Assembly (NCBI GenBank): GCA_001574975.1
Contig: KQ965767.1
Span: 337,460 to 371,228 of the forward strand
Source: Gonapodya prolifera JEL478
Lineage: Eukaryota > Monoblepharomycota > Monoblepharidomycetes > Monoblepharidales > Gonapodyaceae
Length of the DNA: 33,769 bases
Direction of reading: 5' to 3'
This document shows, in pieces, positions 10,811 to 20,743 of this stretch. The notes beneath the pieces are model-generated. The model searched no databases, had not been told where the DNA came from, and was given only the letters and a program-made list of their open reading frames with translations. A program made the position numbers and the translations under genes. Numbering within the stretch: position 1 is the first letter of the stretch; every line of letters begins with the position of its first letter.

Positions 10811-11199
10811 AATGTATGAACGTTCTGTTTTCGACTGGCCGTTCGTGTGGAATACAAATAGTCGGAACCATTTGCACCACCTTAAATGCTCAGATTCAAG
10901 ACTCGAATCGTTTATGGGTAAAACGTCTTCGTCAGTTCTTCCACCGCGTTTGCAAGAGCCTCCCCAGCTTCAGGTATCTCAGGAGACTGGAAGTGCTTCA
11001 TGAAACCACTGTCGTTCACCGAAACAGGTGAACAAGGGGACAAGATCGAGAAGCAGATCCAACTCGTCGACTTACTGGTTCAGCGTGGGGTAGTGCGAGT
11101 GTACTACGTTGGAGAGGGTTGCTGCAGCGGGCCGCCTGCACCAACGCTGGCGGTCCGACAGGGTAGTTACGCCGTGGGCGTGGGCGTTCCCTGAGGCAG
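10811..11199. other. Intergenic region 3' of SmD3
   Basis: About 390 bp between SmD3 and the promoter-like block at 11200. No open frame here looks coding, and no RNA gene or repeat was recognised. It presumably holds the SmD3 3' UTR and the upstream promoter of the next gene. Confidence 0.4.
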
Positions 11200-11230
11200 G
11201 ACGCCGCCTCGGCGTCGCACAATATATAAG
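11200..11230 (+). promoter_or_regulatory. GC-rich dyad followed by TATA box
   Basis: GACGCC (11200-11205) and GGCGTC (11211-11216) form a perfect six-base inverted repeat with a five-base spacer. The spacer GCCTC is itself the complement of GAGGC at 11193-11197, so the dyads are nested. A TATATAA box begins about ten bases downstream (11223-11229). The layout suggests a protein-bound dyad next to a core promoter. The probable target is the membrane-protein gene at 11742. Confidence 0.45.
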
Positions 11231-11741
11231 CCGTACTGGGGTAGCATACATAGTCTAACACTACAATACATCACACTCTACCCACTTCTACTTCTCGTTC
11301 ATACTTATCAGTGACAGTACCGTCACAATTCAGTGATCCAGAGTTCATTCAGTGATCATCATCACCCTTCTGTTCTTTGAAAAAAATTCACATTCGTCTG
11401 TGCATATTCTTCCCATGACTCTAGAAATATTCCAACAAGTACCTCCTTCACAACAAAGGTTTGGATATGCACCTCTCACGTTGTGTATCACTTGCCCCTG
11501 CCCCCCGCCCTCGCCCTGCCCTCAACCTCGACCTCGCCTGCGTGCAATCAGCAACATGTTAACGGTTCTTTCAAGGAAGCAAGCTGGAATCCGACCAATT
11601 AATTTCAAGACATGGGAGTGAGTATACAATTAAGCTCAGAAGAATGATGGGGGTGCGCATGTCTTGGCGCCTTGGCGCCTTGGCTTTAATTAGGAATGTC
11701 TGGGGACAGAGGCACCCGAGTTTGAGACTAGACTTGTCTCA
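11231..11741 (+). other. Probable 5' leader or small ORF region
   Basis: This stretch lies between a TATA box and the next ATG. It holds an AT/C-rich leader with a repeated TTCAGTGATC (near 11328 and 11349) and an ATG at 11415 that could encode about 69 residues (starting MTLEIFQQV, ending INFKTWE). A GTGAGTATAC donor (near 11619) and a TTAATTAG acceptor (near 11695) flank a stretch containing repeated CTTGGCGC. These features fit a spliced 5' UTR, possibly with an upstream ORF, for the gene at 11742. A separate short gene is possible but unproven. Confidence 0.3.
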
Positions 11742-13427
11742 ATGACGAGCAAGCTTCCCTTGGATCCAGAGAAAGCATCCGAGGAAAGTCGTCGTGCGGA
11801 CGGTCAAGGCTACCTCAACTCGCTATCCTTCCTGGCGCGTGAGGCTGCCCACAGCACAGACCCACCAATTGCGCAAGCGCGCCAGGCCACTGAAAAGGCT
11901 GTCATCTCCATTGTCATCCTTCGCTCCGTTGCGCTCCTTCTGATTTTGCTGTTCTTCCCGTCTTTGATTGAATCCATCGTCTCCTCCACGGAACCATGGA
12001 CACGGGTCATCGTCTTCGGTTTTGACCCAGCCCTGGATGCGGTTGGTGGAGGGGTTCAAAAATGTACCGGCGTGCTGGGCGATATGGTTCTGACCACAAA
12101 TGTTGTTGCCGCGTGTTCACCTGCGTGGGGTCCAACGGACATTGAAGTGCCTGGAAGTTGCATCAACAGGACAGCTGTGGAGATGATGAACTCTTACAAA
12201 CCTGGAAATTCCATTTGGGGTCACGTGTTTCGCAATTCCAGGGCTAAGGACGGAGCTGTGGATTCGTGCTTCTCGCGAAGGTAGGTGACCGTTCGTACCG
12301 ACTGCGGAGATCCCCGATCCATGATGACCTTGTCTAAAGGTCAAAGGCACTTAATGATGCTGTTTGCTCAGAAAAATGTGACAGAGCCCTGCGATGGTAC
12401 TTTGAAATCGCCAAGGCCGGATGTGGAAGCACAGTCAGTACTGGTTACAATTTATATTTGTTGGTTGCACACACAAACCAAGCATAACTTTCCTTCAGCT
12501 ACTGTGGACTGCACGCAATAGCAGCACTCGGAACCCTGGCCATCACCTCCACGTATCCACTTCTGAAGCCAACTTTGGCCTTTTTATTCAGCAAATGGTT
12601 GCCGTGAATGCATCAATTGACATACATGACGTACAAAGCCTTACAACATTTATAAGGAACGTTCGGTGCTCCGATGTCGCACGTACGCGCTTGCATGAGA
12701 GTGCAGAGGCAGAGGTGCGTGGCGATATTGACCGCATAGATGTCATCAGCTTGGTCAAGAAAATGGTCGAGCCCAATACAACCATGCATATTACCAAAAC
12801 GCTGGTGCAGCCACCGATATGGGGTCCTGGCGCATACCAGTGGCGTGATTTGAAGGGTGGTGGGTGTTTGTGGTGAGCGCCATCAGTTTTCGTGTTTTCC
12901 ATTCAGATGACAATTTATGCATAACTTTTTGCAGTCACAGAAATGCTACATCGGTTTCATACCCTGGAAGGGACACCATGAACTTGGACACCAATCGCCC
13001 AGATGTGAATATAACTGACCTTGATTTCGCAAGGTCTGCATGTGTGTGGTAAGTTGATAAGCGAGTGCGTGGCTGAAAGGTACTCTTCTCACGTCACAAA
13101 ATCCTATTTTATGTTTTCCTGGACCGCGTAAAATCTCATGTTCTTAGCTACGGTGGCATGTCTCCCTCCCAAGCTGCCGAAACCCTGGCTGCTCAAATTG
13201 CCAATGCAACCAGCCGCAAGGAGGAAGCTTTATTGAAGATAGGCACAGACCTTTGTGCAACACATTCCGAAGTCTTCAAGACTATGGTGATGGACTCAAA
13301 CAGTGTGAAAAATGGACTCCTCAATTTGCACGTGATGAACAACGCGAAGAAGACGATGGAGTTACTGTGCAAGGAAGTGGAGCAAGTGCAATCAAAGGTG
13401 ACCGGGCAGACGTCATCCGCTCAATGA
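11742..13427 (+). CDS. Predicted type II membrane protein with Cys-containing ectodomain, unknown function
   Basis: Five exons (11742-12280, 12340-12433, 12499-12872, 12935-13048, 13148-13427) join in phase to give 466 residues. The N-terminal 60 residues are polar. One strong membrane segment follows (about 61-85, SIVILRSVALLLILLFFPSL). There is no signal peptide, so the long C-terminal part is probably outside or lumenal. That part contains scattered cysteines, several close to splice junctions (SCFSRR, VCSEKC, GCGS, NVRC, GGGC, SACV), and several N-x-S/T sites (NRT, NAS, NTT, NAT, NIT). I recognise no family. The weakest point is exon 2: an alternative acceptor a few bases downstream with a later donor would replace its reading frame. 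I prefer the frame given because it supplies cysteines in keeping with the rest. Confidence 0.7.
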
Positions 13428-14701
13428 GACAAAATAGATGTTCCAGGCAGCTGCAGGTTCCAACTACCGTGGTACCCAGGTTGAGGTGGCATAGTAATGT
13501 TGCAGTAAACAAACCGACAGTAAATTTGCTAGTATTCCAGAAAGCCAGAAGTCCCACGAATCTTTGAATCGTTGGTGACGAGAAAAGGGACTGAAAAGAT
13601 GGACGTTGTCAAATGGGGGTGTTGACATTCTGCTAGACATCCAATGACAAGGGAGTAAGCGAGGCGCAACTCAAGAAGCTTGGGTGAAGTGATCATGTTG
13701 GGAATGGCATTTGCCTTGGAAGTCGTCGGTGGAAAAATATATCGTTGGTCAGTTCACAATAAGAAAAGACTCCTGGTCTTTTAAAGAAAAACTATCACAA
13801 TTCAGTTCTGTGTATTGTCTTATCCTCTTGGGGGACTTGCAGGCGGTCCACACTTTAGCGATTCACCTCATGTTGCGGTTGCCGAATTTCTTTGCGCCAA
13901 CCACGCATTCCCGTCACAACAATAACCACGATATCTGCGGGAAAGCATTTCTGAAAAAAAACTCCTTGGTTGAATCGCAAGTCTCTGATGGATCCCTCTC
14001 CATGTCACCACATTTGGCTGAAGCTGGCCATCTTCACCTGCATCTACTCTCGAAAACACGATATCACCAGGTCGCAAAAGTTACGATTCTGTTTCGCTGG
14101 AAAACGCCTGATGGTTTGAGTATGGGAGTCAGGTGGCCGTTTTTGCTCGGCATAGACTAAGTCCGAAAGTACAAATTTTAGTCGGACCGCAACATTGACG
14201 GTGCAGCATGAATCATGATCAGTTCACATGCCTGCCTGACATTTCTCATCGATGCCCTAGCGTACACCACTGGCGAGGAATTTATTTTTCCGTGAAGCGG
14301 ACTTGCGGCGCGCTACCTGAGGTCTCACTGATGCTTGTCACAGCACTCCTCTTACTCCGTCTACTTCACCCTTTCTACCGATTTATCACTTTCTGGTCGG
14401 GTTTGTCGCGCAATTTCTCGCGCGTCTCTCAACGGCCGATTTGGAAAAATTTTGAGATCAGTCCGCTGCCCTCGATTGAGCTCCTCACAGCAACAGAATC
14501 AATCTTTTTATTTTAATATCAATTATCTGATCAGATTTGTAGCTCGGTACGAGTTTACATCCGATTTGATCGTTGTTACTCTTTTTTCCAATTTCGGTTG
14601 ATGCTTCAACTTTGGCGGTGCGAAACCCTCCTCCCCTCTCAACAGCACACCCGGGTCGCACCGTCGACGAACAGGAATACCTCCCAAACCGAGCTTTCGC
14701 G
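13428..14701. other. Intergenic region, no supported gene
   Basis: About 1.27 kb between two plus-strand genes. A 149-codon plus frame (13711-14160) and a 69-codon minus frame (14077-13868) are present, but neither shows splice context, recognisable motifs or a family resemblance. A small inverted repeat (GTCCGA at 14161-14166, TCGGAC at 14182-14187) follows the first. The last 100 bases are pyrimidine-rich, as in a fungal promoter or leader for the GH16 gene. Confidence 0.4.
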
Positions 14702-16698
14702 ATGCTGCGAGGCTCTCCTTCCGCCTGTCCGTCGTCGGACCCTCGCAATCGACTCCCCAAACCCCACACAACACAGTGGCAGAACCGTTCACGTTTGATC
14801 GCCTCTCCCCTCCTCGCTTTGTTCCTATTTGTTTGCTCCACATCTGCCCAGCAACAACAGCAATCGAATAGACAGCCGCTTGCTCATCAGGTGCGTTTTG
14901 GAGGGGAGGCTTCGATGCGGAACTCGCCGATGCTCAACGAATCCCAATCGCTTCAGGTCTGGTACGGCGATTCCGTGAAACCACCATGCAAAAACTACAC
15001 GGAGACGTTTGACGACGCCACGAAAATGAGTGAGTCTTCGGTCTCTCTTTCCCTGGTCCCTCGGATTTCAAGCAAGCTAATTTCCACCATCCCTGCATCC
15101 GCCACACTTTGTCTACTGTCACAAAGTCTCCTGGCAAAACTGGTTCAATAACCCTGACCAAGCTGTGTGGATTATGGAGGACGCGCAGAACGCTAAAATC
15201 GCGAACGGGGAGCTTGTGCTCCAACTGCTCGGCACTGGCACATCACCAACCACGGGAAAAAAGCAAGGTGAGGGGGGCATCTATGGGCACCGCTAGTCCC
15301 ATTACTCACCCTCTCTATCGCATGCACTCGTCCCATTACCAACCAATCGACACCATTACATCCCTGCCACTGTTCGAAGGCGCTAACGTCATCGTCGCAC
15401 ATTCTCGCTGGTTCCACTACGGTCTCGTTCAAGCAAACATGAAAATCGCCAAGGGAAAGGGTGTCGTGTCGGCGTTCATCGTGGACTCGTTCACTCCCGG
15501 ATACAACCCTGGCGACGAGTTGGATCAAGAATGGACGGGTCAAAAAACGTCCACCTACCAATCCAACTGGTTCAGTCTTGGTCAGTTAAACTACCCAGTG
15601 GGTGCGGCCGCAGCTCAACAGCATTATGGAAACGGACAAGAGGTGAATGGAACGGCAGACTTCTCCGCGGAATACCATACTTTCGGCATGGAGCGCACTT
15701 TCAACTACGTTCGTTGGTTTATCGATGGGGTTATGGTCCGCGAAGTGACGAGAGCCGAAACCGGAGACCAATACTTCCCCGATCGCCTGGGGGCGGTGGT
15801 GAGTTGTGTACGATTTTCCTTGCTCACCGTTGAGTCTTGAGCCGTGTGCCTTTGTACACCGATACCTTCAGATGTTCAACATCTGGGACGCGGGGCAGCA
15901 GGCTAATGGTACCCGAGACTGGGCTGGGTGTGTACCCTTTTGAACCTTTGAATATTTCCCCATCTACCGTTCAACTGACATCTTCGCCAACTCCATATCA
16001 CAGAGGCGAGACTGACTGGACGGTCCCCGATCCAAACCCCGCATACACGGTTCACGTCAAGGATTTCCAAATAATATGCTACGACAACCCTGGTAACTGG
16101 ACCCCGCCTACGGCGACAATCACCGCCACGGTCCGTACCACCGCTACTCCCTTGTCGGCGGATGGCCCCATGATCTTTGGAACCATCCCGATGATGCCTA
16201 TGATCGGAGTTGGCGTGGCGTTCTCGTCGGTCGTCATTTTGATGTGCGCCGGCGCGCTCGCGTCGGGATGTGGGACGAAAGACATGGCTCCGTACAATGT
16301 ACGTTCACTTTGACCTGTCGCGTGCCTTAAGTGGTCAAGGTATCGTTACCTTTTTCCCTTACAACCAGATGTACGACGAAAATCCCTATGCGAAAGCAGA
16401 AGCTGCCCGCACCACAGTGGAGGTAGCTTACGCGGTTCCCGTCGCTGCAGGCGCTGCCGCTGTCGGTGCAGCTGCAGTTGTCGGGGCCGCTGCCGTCTCG
16501 TCTCGCGGACAAAGCGGAGGTGGGCGTCCTCCCTCACGCGGCCAGCAAATGGATCAGCGTAGACCGGCGAGTGGGGCTCCGGCAAGGCCAGGTGATGCCT
16601 ACGACGGAAGGCAGCGAGGCTCGACTCCCCAAGGGGAACGTCGTCGAAGCAGCTCTGCAGCACCCGGTGATAGGGGCCAAGGTGGACGAAGGCGATGA
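14702..16698 (+). CDS. GH16 Crh-like wall transglycosylase, membrane anchored
   Basis: Six exons (14702-15029, 15127-15267, 15380-15798, 15872-15927, 16004-16298, 16369-16698) give 522 residues. A hydrophobic signal segment (about 33-50) ends near SAQ. The GH16 catalytic signature is DELDQEW at about 202-208; the expected nucleophile E203, assisting D205 and acid/base E207 are all present. Downstream, YVRWFIDGVMVREV, FPDRLGAVMFNIWD and GGETDW match the Crh group, which links chitin to beta-glucan in the wall. No cysteine-rich chitin-binding module precedes the domain. Instead of a GPI signal there is an internal TM helix (about 381-402) followed by a cytoplasmic tail of about 120 residues. 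That tail is Ala/Val-rich, then Arg/Gly/Ser-rich. Fungal Crh proteins are often GPI-anchored, so this architecture is notable. Activity is inferred, not shown. Confidence 0.88.
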
Positions 16699-17035
16699 TT
16701 TTATCTCGGGGCGGTACTCGTATTTCTGTTTTTGTGTTTCTCGGCATTGAAAATTTGTGTTCGCCGGGATGTCGTACCTTGGTTGTTGACGCTTTCAGCC
16801 TGGTGCTGTTTTCGCTGACACAGGCCGTACATACTTTATGGAGTAAATAAGAACTGACGTCAGAGAGTAAATACTATATCCTGGTTATCGACTTCCTCCG
16901 ACGGATGCGTGTAGCGTTGTCATCGTTCACAGTGATTAAACAACAAAGATATTAACTAATCAAAGAAACATCCATTTTACCATCACCCATGGTCAATAAC
17001 GTAACACATTCGAGCCGAAACCCGATACACAGTTT
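16699..17035. other. Convergent intergenic region
   Basis: 337 bp between the 3' ends of the GH16 gene and the minus-strand membrane protein. AT-rich AGTAAATA motifs around 16844 and 16866 may serve polyadenylation. The palindrome TGACGTCA occurs at 16855-16862, but between two 3' ends it is unlikely to be a promoter element. No gene was seen. Confidence 0.45.
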
Positions 17036-18648
17036 CTATTGCGGAGGGACATTGGCCGGTGCAACGGGGGGCGGTGCAGCGTTTCTTCCTCCCAACCTCC
17101 GCGCCTCTAACACAGCAAAGATGAGAGCGAACGACCACCCGAACAGGATGGCGAGCGGGACGATCCACTTGGTCGCCACTTTCCACGTGCCACACTTTGC
17201 CGGTACGATGGGTGGCGCGAGAGAGATCAAATACGACTTTTCCTCGTCCACGGTTCCGTCAGGAGCCGTGTGCTTCTGGAGGAAGAGCGAGTGACCAGTG
17301 TTCCCAAGCATCGCGGCTGCGAGGTTGCCCTTTGGCGGAGTGAAGCTCGGCAAAGCCGCAAGGAGGTTCGCCATGCGCTCGTTGAATTCTTCGACCGAGG
17401 GTACGGGTTGGTGAGGTTTCGGGGGGACCATGCCATTGACGGGTGGTGGCTTGGAGGCTGCTTTCCGACGACGAACGAGCGCTGTCTCGGCGGCGAGGCG
17501 AACGCTGGAAAGACGTGAATATTTGTGATGTGCAGGGTTGTGGAGAAATGAGGAGTAGTGATTGAGACGGGAGAGTACAGCAGGTCAATTCTCAAAACCG
17601 CCATAAACGACAAGCACGTCTGATTGCAAATCGGCGCTAACACGGGCACGCAAAATAACACCCAGTAAGACACGTCTTGCCGGTCTTCGATAAGTGATAT
17701 CTGGGACTCCCCTTGTCGCTTGACATGCCGATGTACTCACAAAGATACTGGAAATCCGTAGGCTCTGGGAATCCGTTTGGCCAGATCCGCTTCGTACCAC
17801 CTCACAACGTTGGTACCCTTAGAGATACCCTCATCGACGTTAGGATCCGACGCATGACTGTTGTACACGAGTAATGTCGTCCGTGAAACGTTTGTCCGAT
17901 GAGAAATCGGACAGGCATTGAAATAGGTGAAGTATCAACAAGGGTCAAACTCCAGGAGAAGCCGACAAACTCACCACTCAACGATGCCTCCCATTTTCCT
18001 CATGTAGTTCTCTGAGTCGCGTCCCAAAGCAGCGAGGTGTTCATCTCCGTAAAAGTCCAATTTGAGGTGAGTGTACTTGGTAGTGTTGAAGAAACACTGA
18101 GGATGATCGAGTGGAGGAGGAAGCAGCACTGTTGATTGACCTGGGGGACTTCCCGGTGGCCAGGAGAGGGTCTTTTGGATACTGGTCAACCCAAGGTCGA
18201 ACCAATCCGACGCGCATTTGGTGATGGACCACTGGTCGTCACAGACGGCGTTTGCAGGGCAGGGCACCGATGCGGGTAGGAGCGATGTGAGAGGATTGGC
18301 GAATGTGGATTGACGTGGCGTTGAGTTTGGAACGTCGAAACCAGAGTAGACGGAGGCGAGCCAGTGGAAGTAGAGCCCAGTAAACGTGATGAGAACTGCG
18401 TAGAGAATAACTTGGGGCTGGATGGGGAACGCTGGCGATGGGGCGGTAACAACGTGCGGGGTAGGTGATGGAGCAGAAGGAGAGTCGTTCGCCGCCTTGT
18501 CCGCGTCCACCGACGATTTCTTGTCTCCCTTGCGCTTCCGCAATTGCGATTCCTCGCCGGCCATTTCAGTCTTAGGTCTTCGGTCGACGAACGGAGTCTG
18601 CGCAATCAAACCGGCTGAATGGGTAATCTCTGCGGGCCTCTTCCGCAT
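17036..18648 (-). CDS. Two-pass membrane protein, unknown function
   Basis: Three exons (18648-17975, 17857-17741, 17504-17036) join in phase to give 419 residues. The N-terminus is charged and disordered (LRKRKGDKK, then Ser/Pro). TM1 is about 80-98 (VILYAVLITFTGLYFHWL). A domain of roughly 270 residues with several cysteines (PCPANAVCDD, TKCASDW, PQCFFN) follows. TM2 is about 377-396 (WIVPLAILFGWSFALIFAVL), then a short Pro-rich tail. Two cytosolic ends flanking a lumenal or intermembrane domain is the simplest topology. A second in-frame ATG (residue 29, at 18564) has a strong context and may be the true start. The third intron boundary is the least sure, as its 236-nt intron may hide a small exon. 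It lies only 71 bp downstream of the alcohol dehydrogenase on the same strand. No family recognised. Confidence 0.7.
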
Positions 18649-18719
18649 TTTCCCTGAGAATGATCGCAGTCATTTACGATAGATCGGGTATTCTTGCTAC
18701 CATCTTTTAATATTTAAAA

Positions 18720-20307
18720 TTACACGAATTGGGTTACTACTTTCCGTCCCGTTACGAGGCCCTTTTCCAACTCCTCGAAAACATGGGGAACCTCGGAAAG
18801 CTTGCACCCCGAAGTGAGCGGGTGCACTTTGCCAGTTGCGACAAGATCAAGAACAGTCTTGGCGTCCTTTATCGAGGGGTGCCCAAGTCAGTGACCTAGA
18901 AACATCATGTAAACTGGGTTTTGGAACTTACGTCAGTGGAGCCCAGTAGCGATCCCATAATCTTTATCTCTTTGGAAAGAATCACAACGGGCATGTATTT
19001 TACTTCCGCCATCGTGACACCTATGGTATGGAGGTGGGTTTTGATATTTATGACGTAAAATAACAATTCAGTTACCAATGCTTCACTCACCAATGAAAAC
19101 AACGGTGCCACCTCCTCGTACGAGCATCCACGAGCTTTCAAATGCGCTCGCGGCGGTCGTGACAACCAATAGAGCGTGAAGGCCTTTTCCATCTGTCTGA
19201 GCGATCACCGCACCGGGCAGTCCACCCTTATCCGCAGGAGCAGTTGCAGCGTTGACGACAACATCAGCACCGAGCTTTTTGGCTTCAGCGAGCTTTCCAT
19301 CGTCAATATCAATGGCGAGAGTCTAAGTGGTCGACGATGGTGCAACAAAAAAATGTGTTGTAATTGGTGGATTCGTACAACGGGGTGTTGCCCACATCAA
19401 CGGCAAACCCGACAAACCTTGTAGCCAAGCGCCTTGGCGACTTGTACCCCCATCAAGCCTAACCCTCCTGCTCCCGAGAACCCAATCCAGCCCCCCTTAG
19501 GCACGTTGGCACGACGAATAGCTCCGGTTACTGTTACTCCGGCACTTGAAAGAAGTGGATCGAACCGTTTGAGTTCGGCCAAAAAAAGTCGAAAAGAGTA
19601 AAGTGTCAAGACCCATTTTATGAGACCCGATATCCCCCCTCCTTGCCGCGTGTAGCGGGAACTCACCATCCACAAGGTCCTGCTTTCTCAAACGATACGT
19701 TGTCGGCAAGTTTTACGATAGTTTCCGCACTCGTCACTGCGTACTCGGCGCTACCATGACACAGGTTCTTAGAGTTGAATAAAGCAGAAACACGACAAGA
19801 AAACTTCGTACAAGCATCCCCACACTTCCCCAGCGTGCCATTTCTTCTGTGCACATTGGGTAACGAATCCTTCCAAACAGAAGGAACATTCACCACATTG
19901 GCCGTGGTGCATGGGGACGGAGACCTAGCAGAGACGGTCTTCGGTTGGACAAAAGACACACCCCGGCCTTGTAGCAGTGCGATTGAACTCACCCGGTCAC
20001 CAACGTTCCAATTAGTAACACCCTCACCGAGCACCGCGACAGTTCCTGCGCCTTCGTGGCCGAGGATGTGTGGGAATGTCGTGGTTGGCGGTCCGACTCG
20101 CCAGTAGAGCTCGTCCTATAGAGGAACGAAAAGCCTCGTGTTTGAAAAGGGGTGCCCGTGATTGAGAAGACGACAAGAGGGACTCACAGTGTGGCAAACA
20201 CCGCACGCTTCAATCTTCACCAGCACTTCACCCTTCGCCGGAGAAGGGGTGGGGACTTCACCGATGGACATGGGCACACCAGGTGCAGTCATGATGAGGG
20301 CTTTCAT
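18720..20307 (-). CDS. Zinc-dependent alcohol dehydrogenase (MDR superfamily)
   Basis: Eight exons (20307-20188, 20115-19993, 19924-19826, 19767-19667, 19544-19418, 19322-19091, 19020-18932, 18866-18720) give 345 residues, the usual length for a tetrameric microbial/fungal ADH. It should oxidise an alcohol to an aldehyde with NAD(P)+ or the reverse. The catalytic zinc ligands are visible as C38 in GVCHT, His in GHEGAG and the Cys of CAGVTV. The structural zinc site is the C-x2-C-x2-C-x7-C run starting at QCGECSFC. The Rossmann fold has GAGGLGLMG and, after it, AIDIDDGKL. The C-terminus (LEKGLVTGRKVV) is typical. An upstream in-frame ATG at 20367 would add 20 residues not found in the family, so 20307 is preferred. 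The substrate cannot be told from sequence. Confidence 0.93.
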
Positions 20308-20743
20308 GGTCTGTCGGTGGAAGGATTTGTGGGGTTTCTTTTCGCCGGGAGACAAGTAGCCGGACAAGTCCGAACCTTCGGGATCGTCATCGTTTAACAG
20401 TGATTGGAGACGGAGGGTTGGGGTACGAAAGGGATCAAGATTGCAGATGGGCAGGGAGACTTCCGATTGCTTTATGTTTATTTGACGGACAATCCGATGC
20501 CGACAAATCTCAGCCTAAACGTAACAATTATGAGCCGAAAAGAGCGACCGCCATTCAAAAACGAACGATTTCCGAAGCTTATCATTTCACTTAAACCACA
20601 CGAATAAATGTGATACAGTTTGCTCAAAATTGAGTGCAATATTTACGGCACTGTGGGTAATACATTACGGGTAGTGGATGGAAAGGTTCAAAATTACCTG
20701 GCAAAAGTCCGAATGTCCGAGTCCCAGTCCAACAATGGCACGT
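20308..20743. other. Intergenic region upstream of ADH
   Basis: 436 bp between the ADH start and the stop of the next minus-strand gene. It holds the ADH promoter and the 3' end of the 899-residue protein gene. No clear TATA box, repeat or RNA gene was seen. Confidence 0.4.

Noticed and set aside
13711-14160. 149-residue plus-strand gene between the membrane protein and GH16 genes
   Set aside because: No splice context, domain, or Kozak-like start. The composition does not differ from the intergenic flanks.
16855-16862. CRE/ATF site TGACGTCA
   Set aside because: The palindrome is perfect but sits between two convergent 3' ends, so a promoter role is unlikely.
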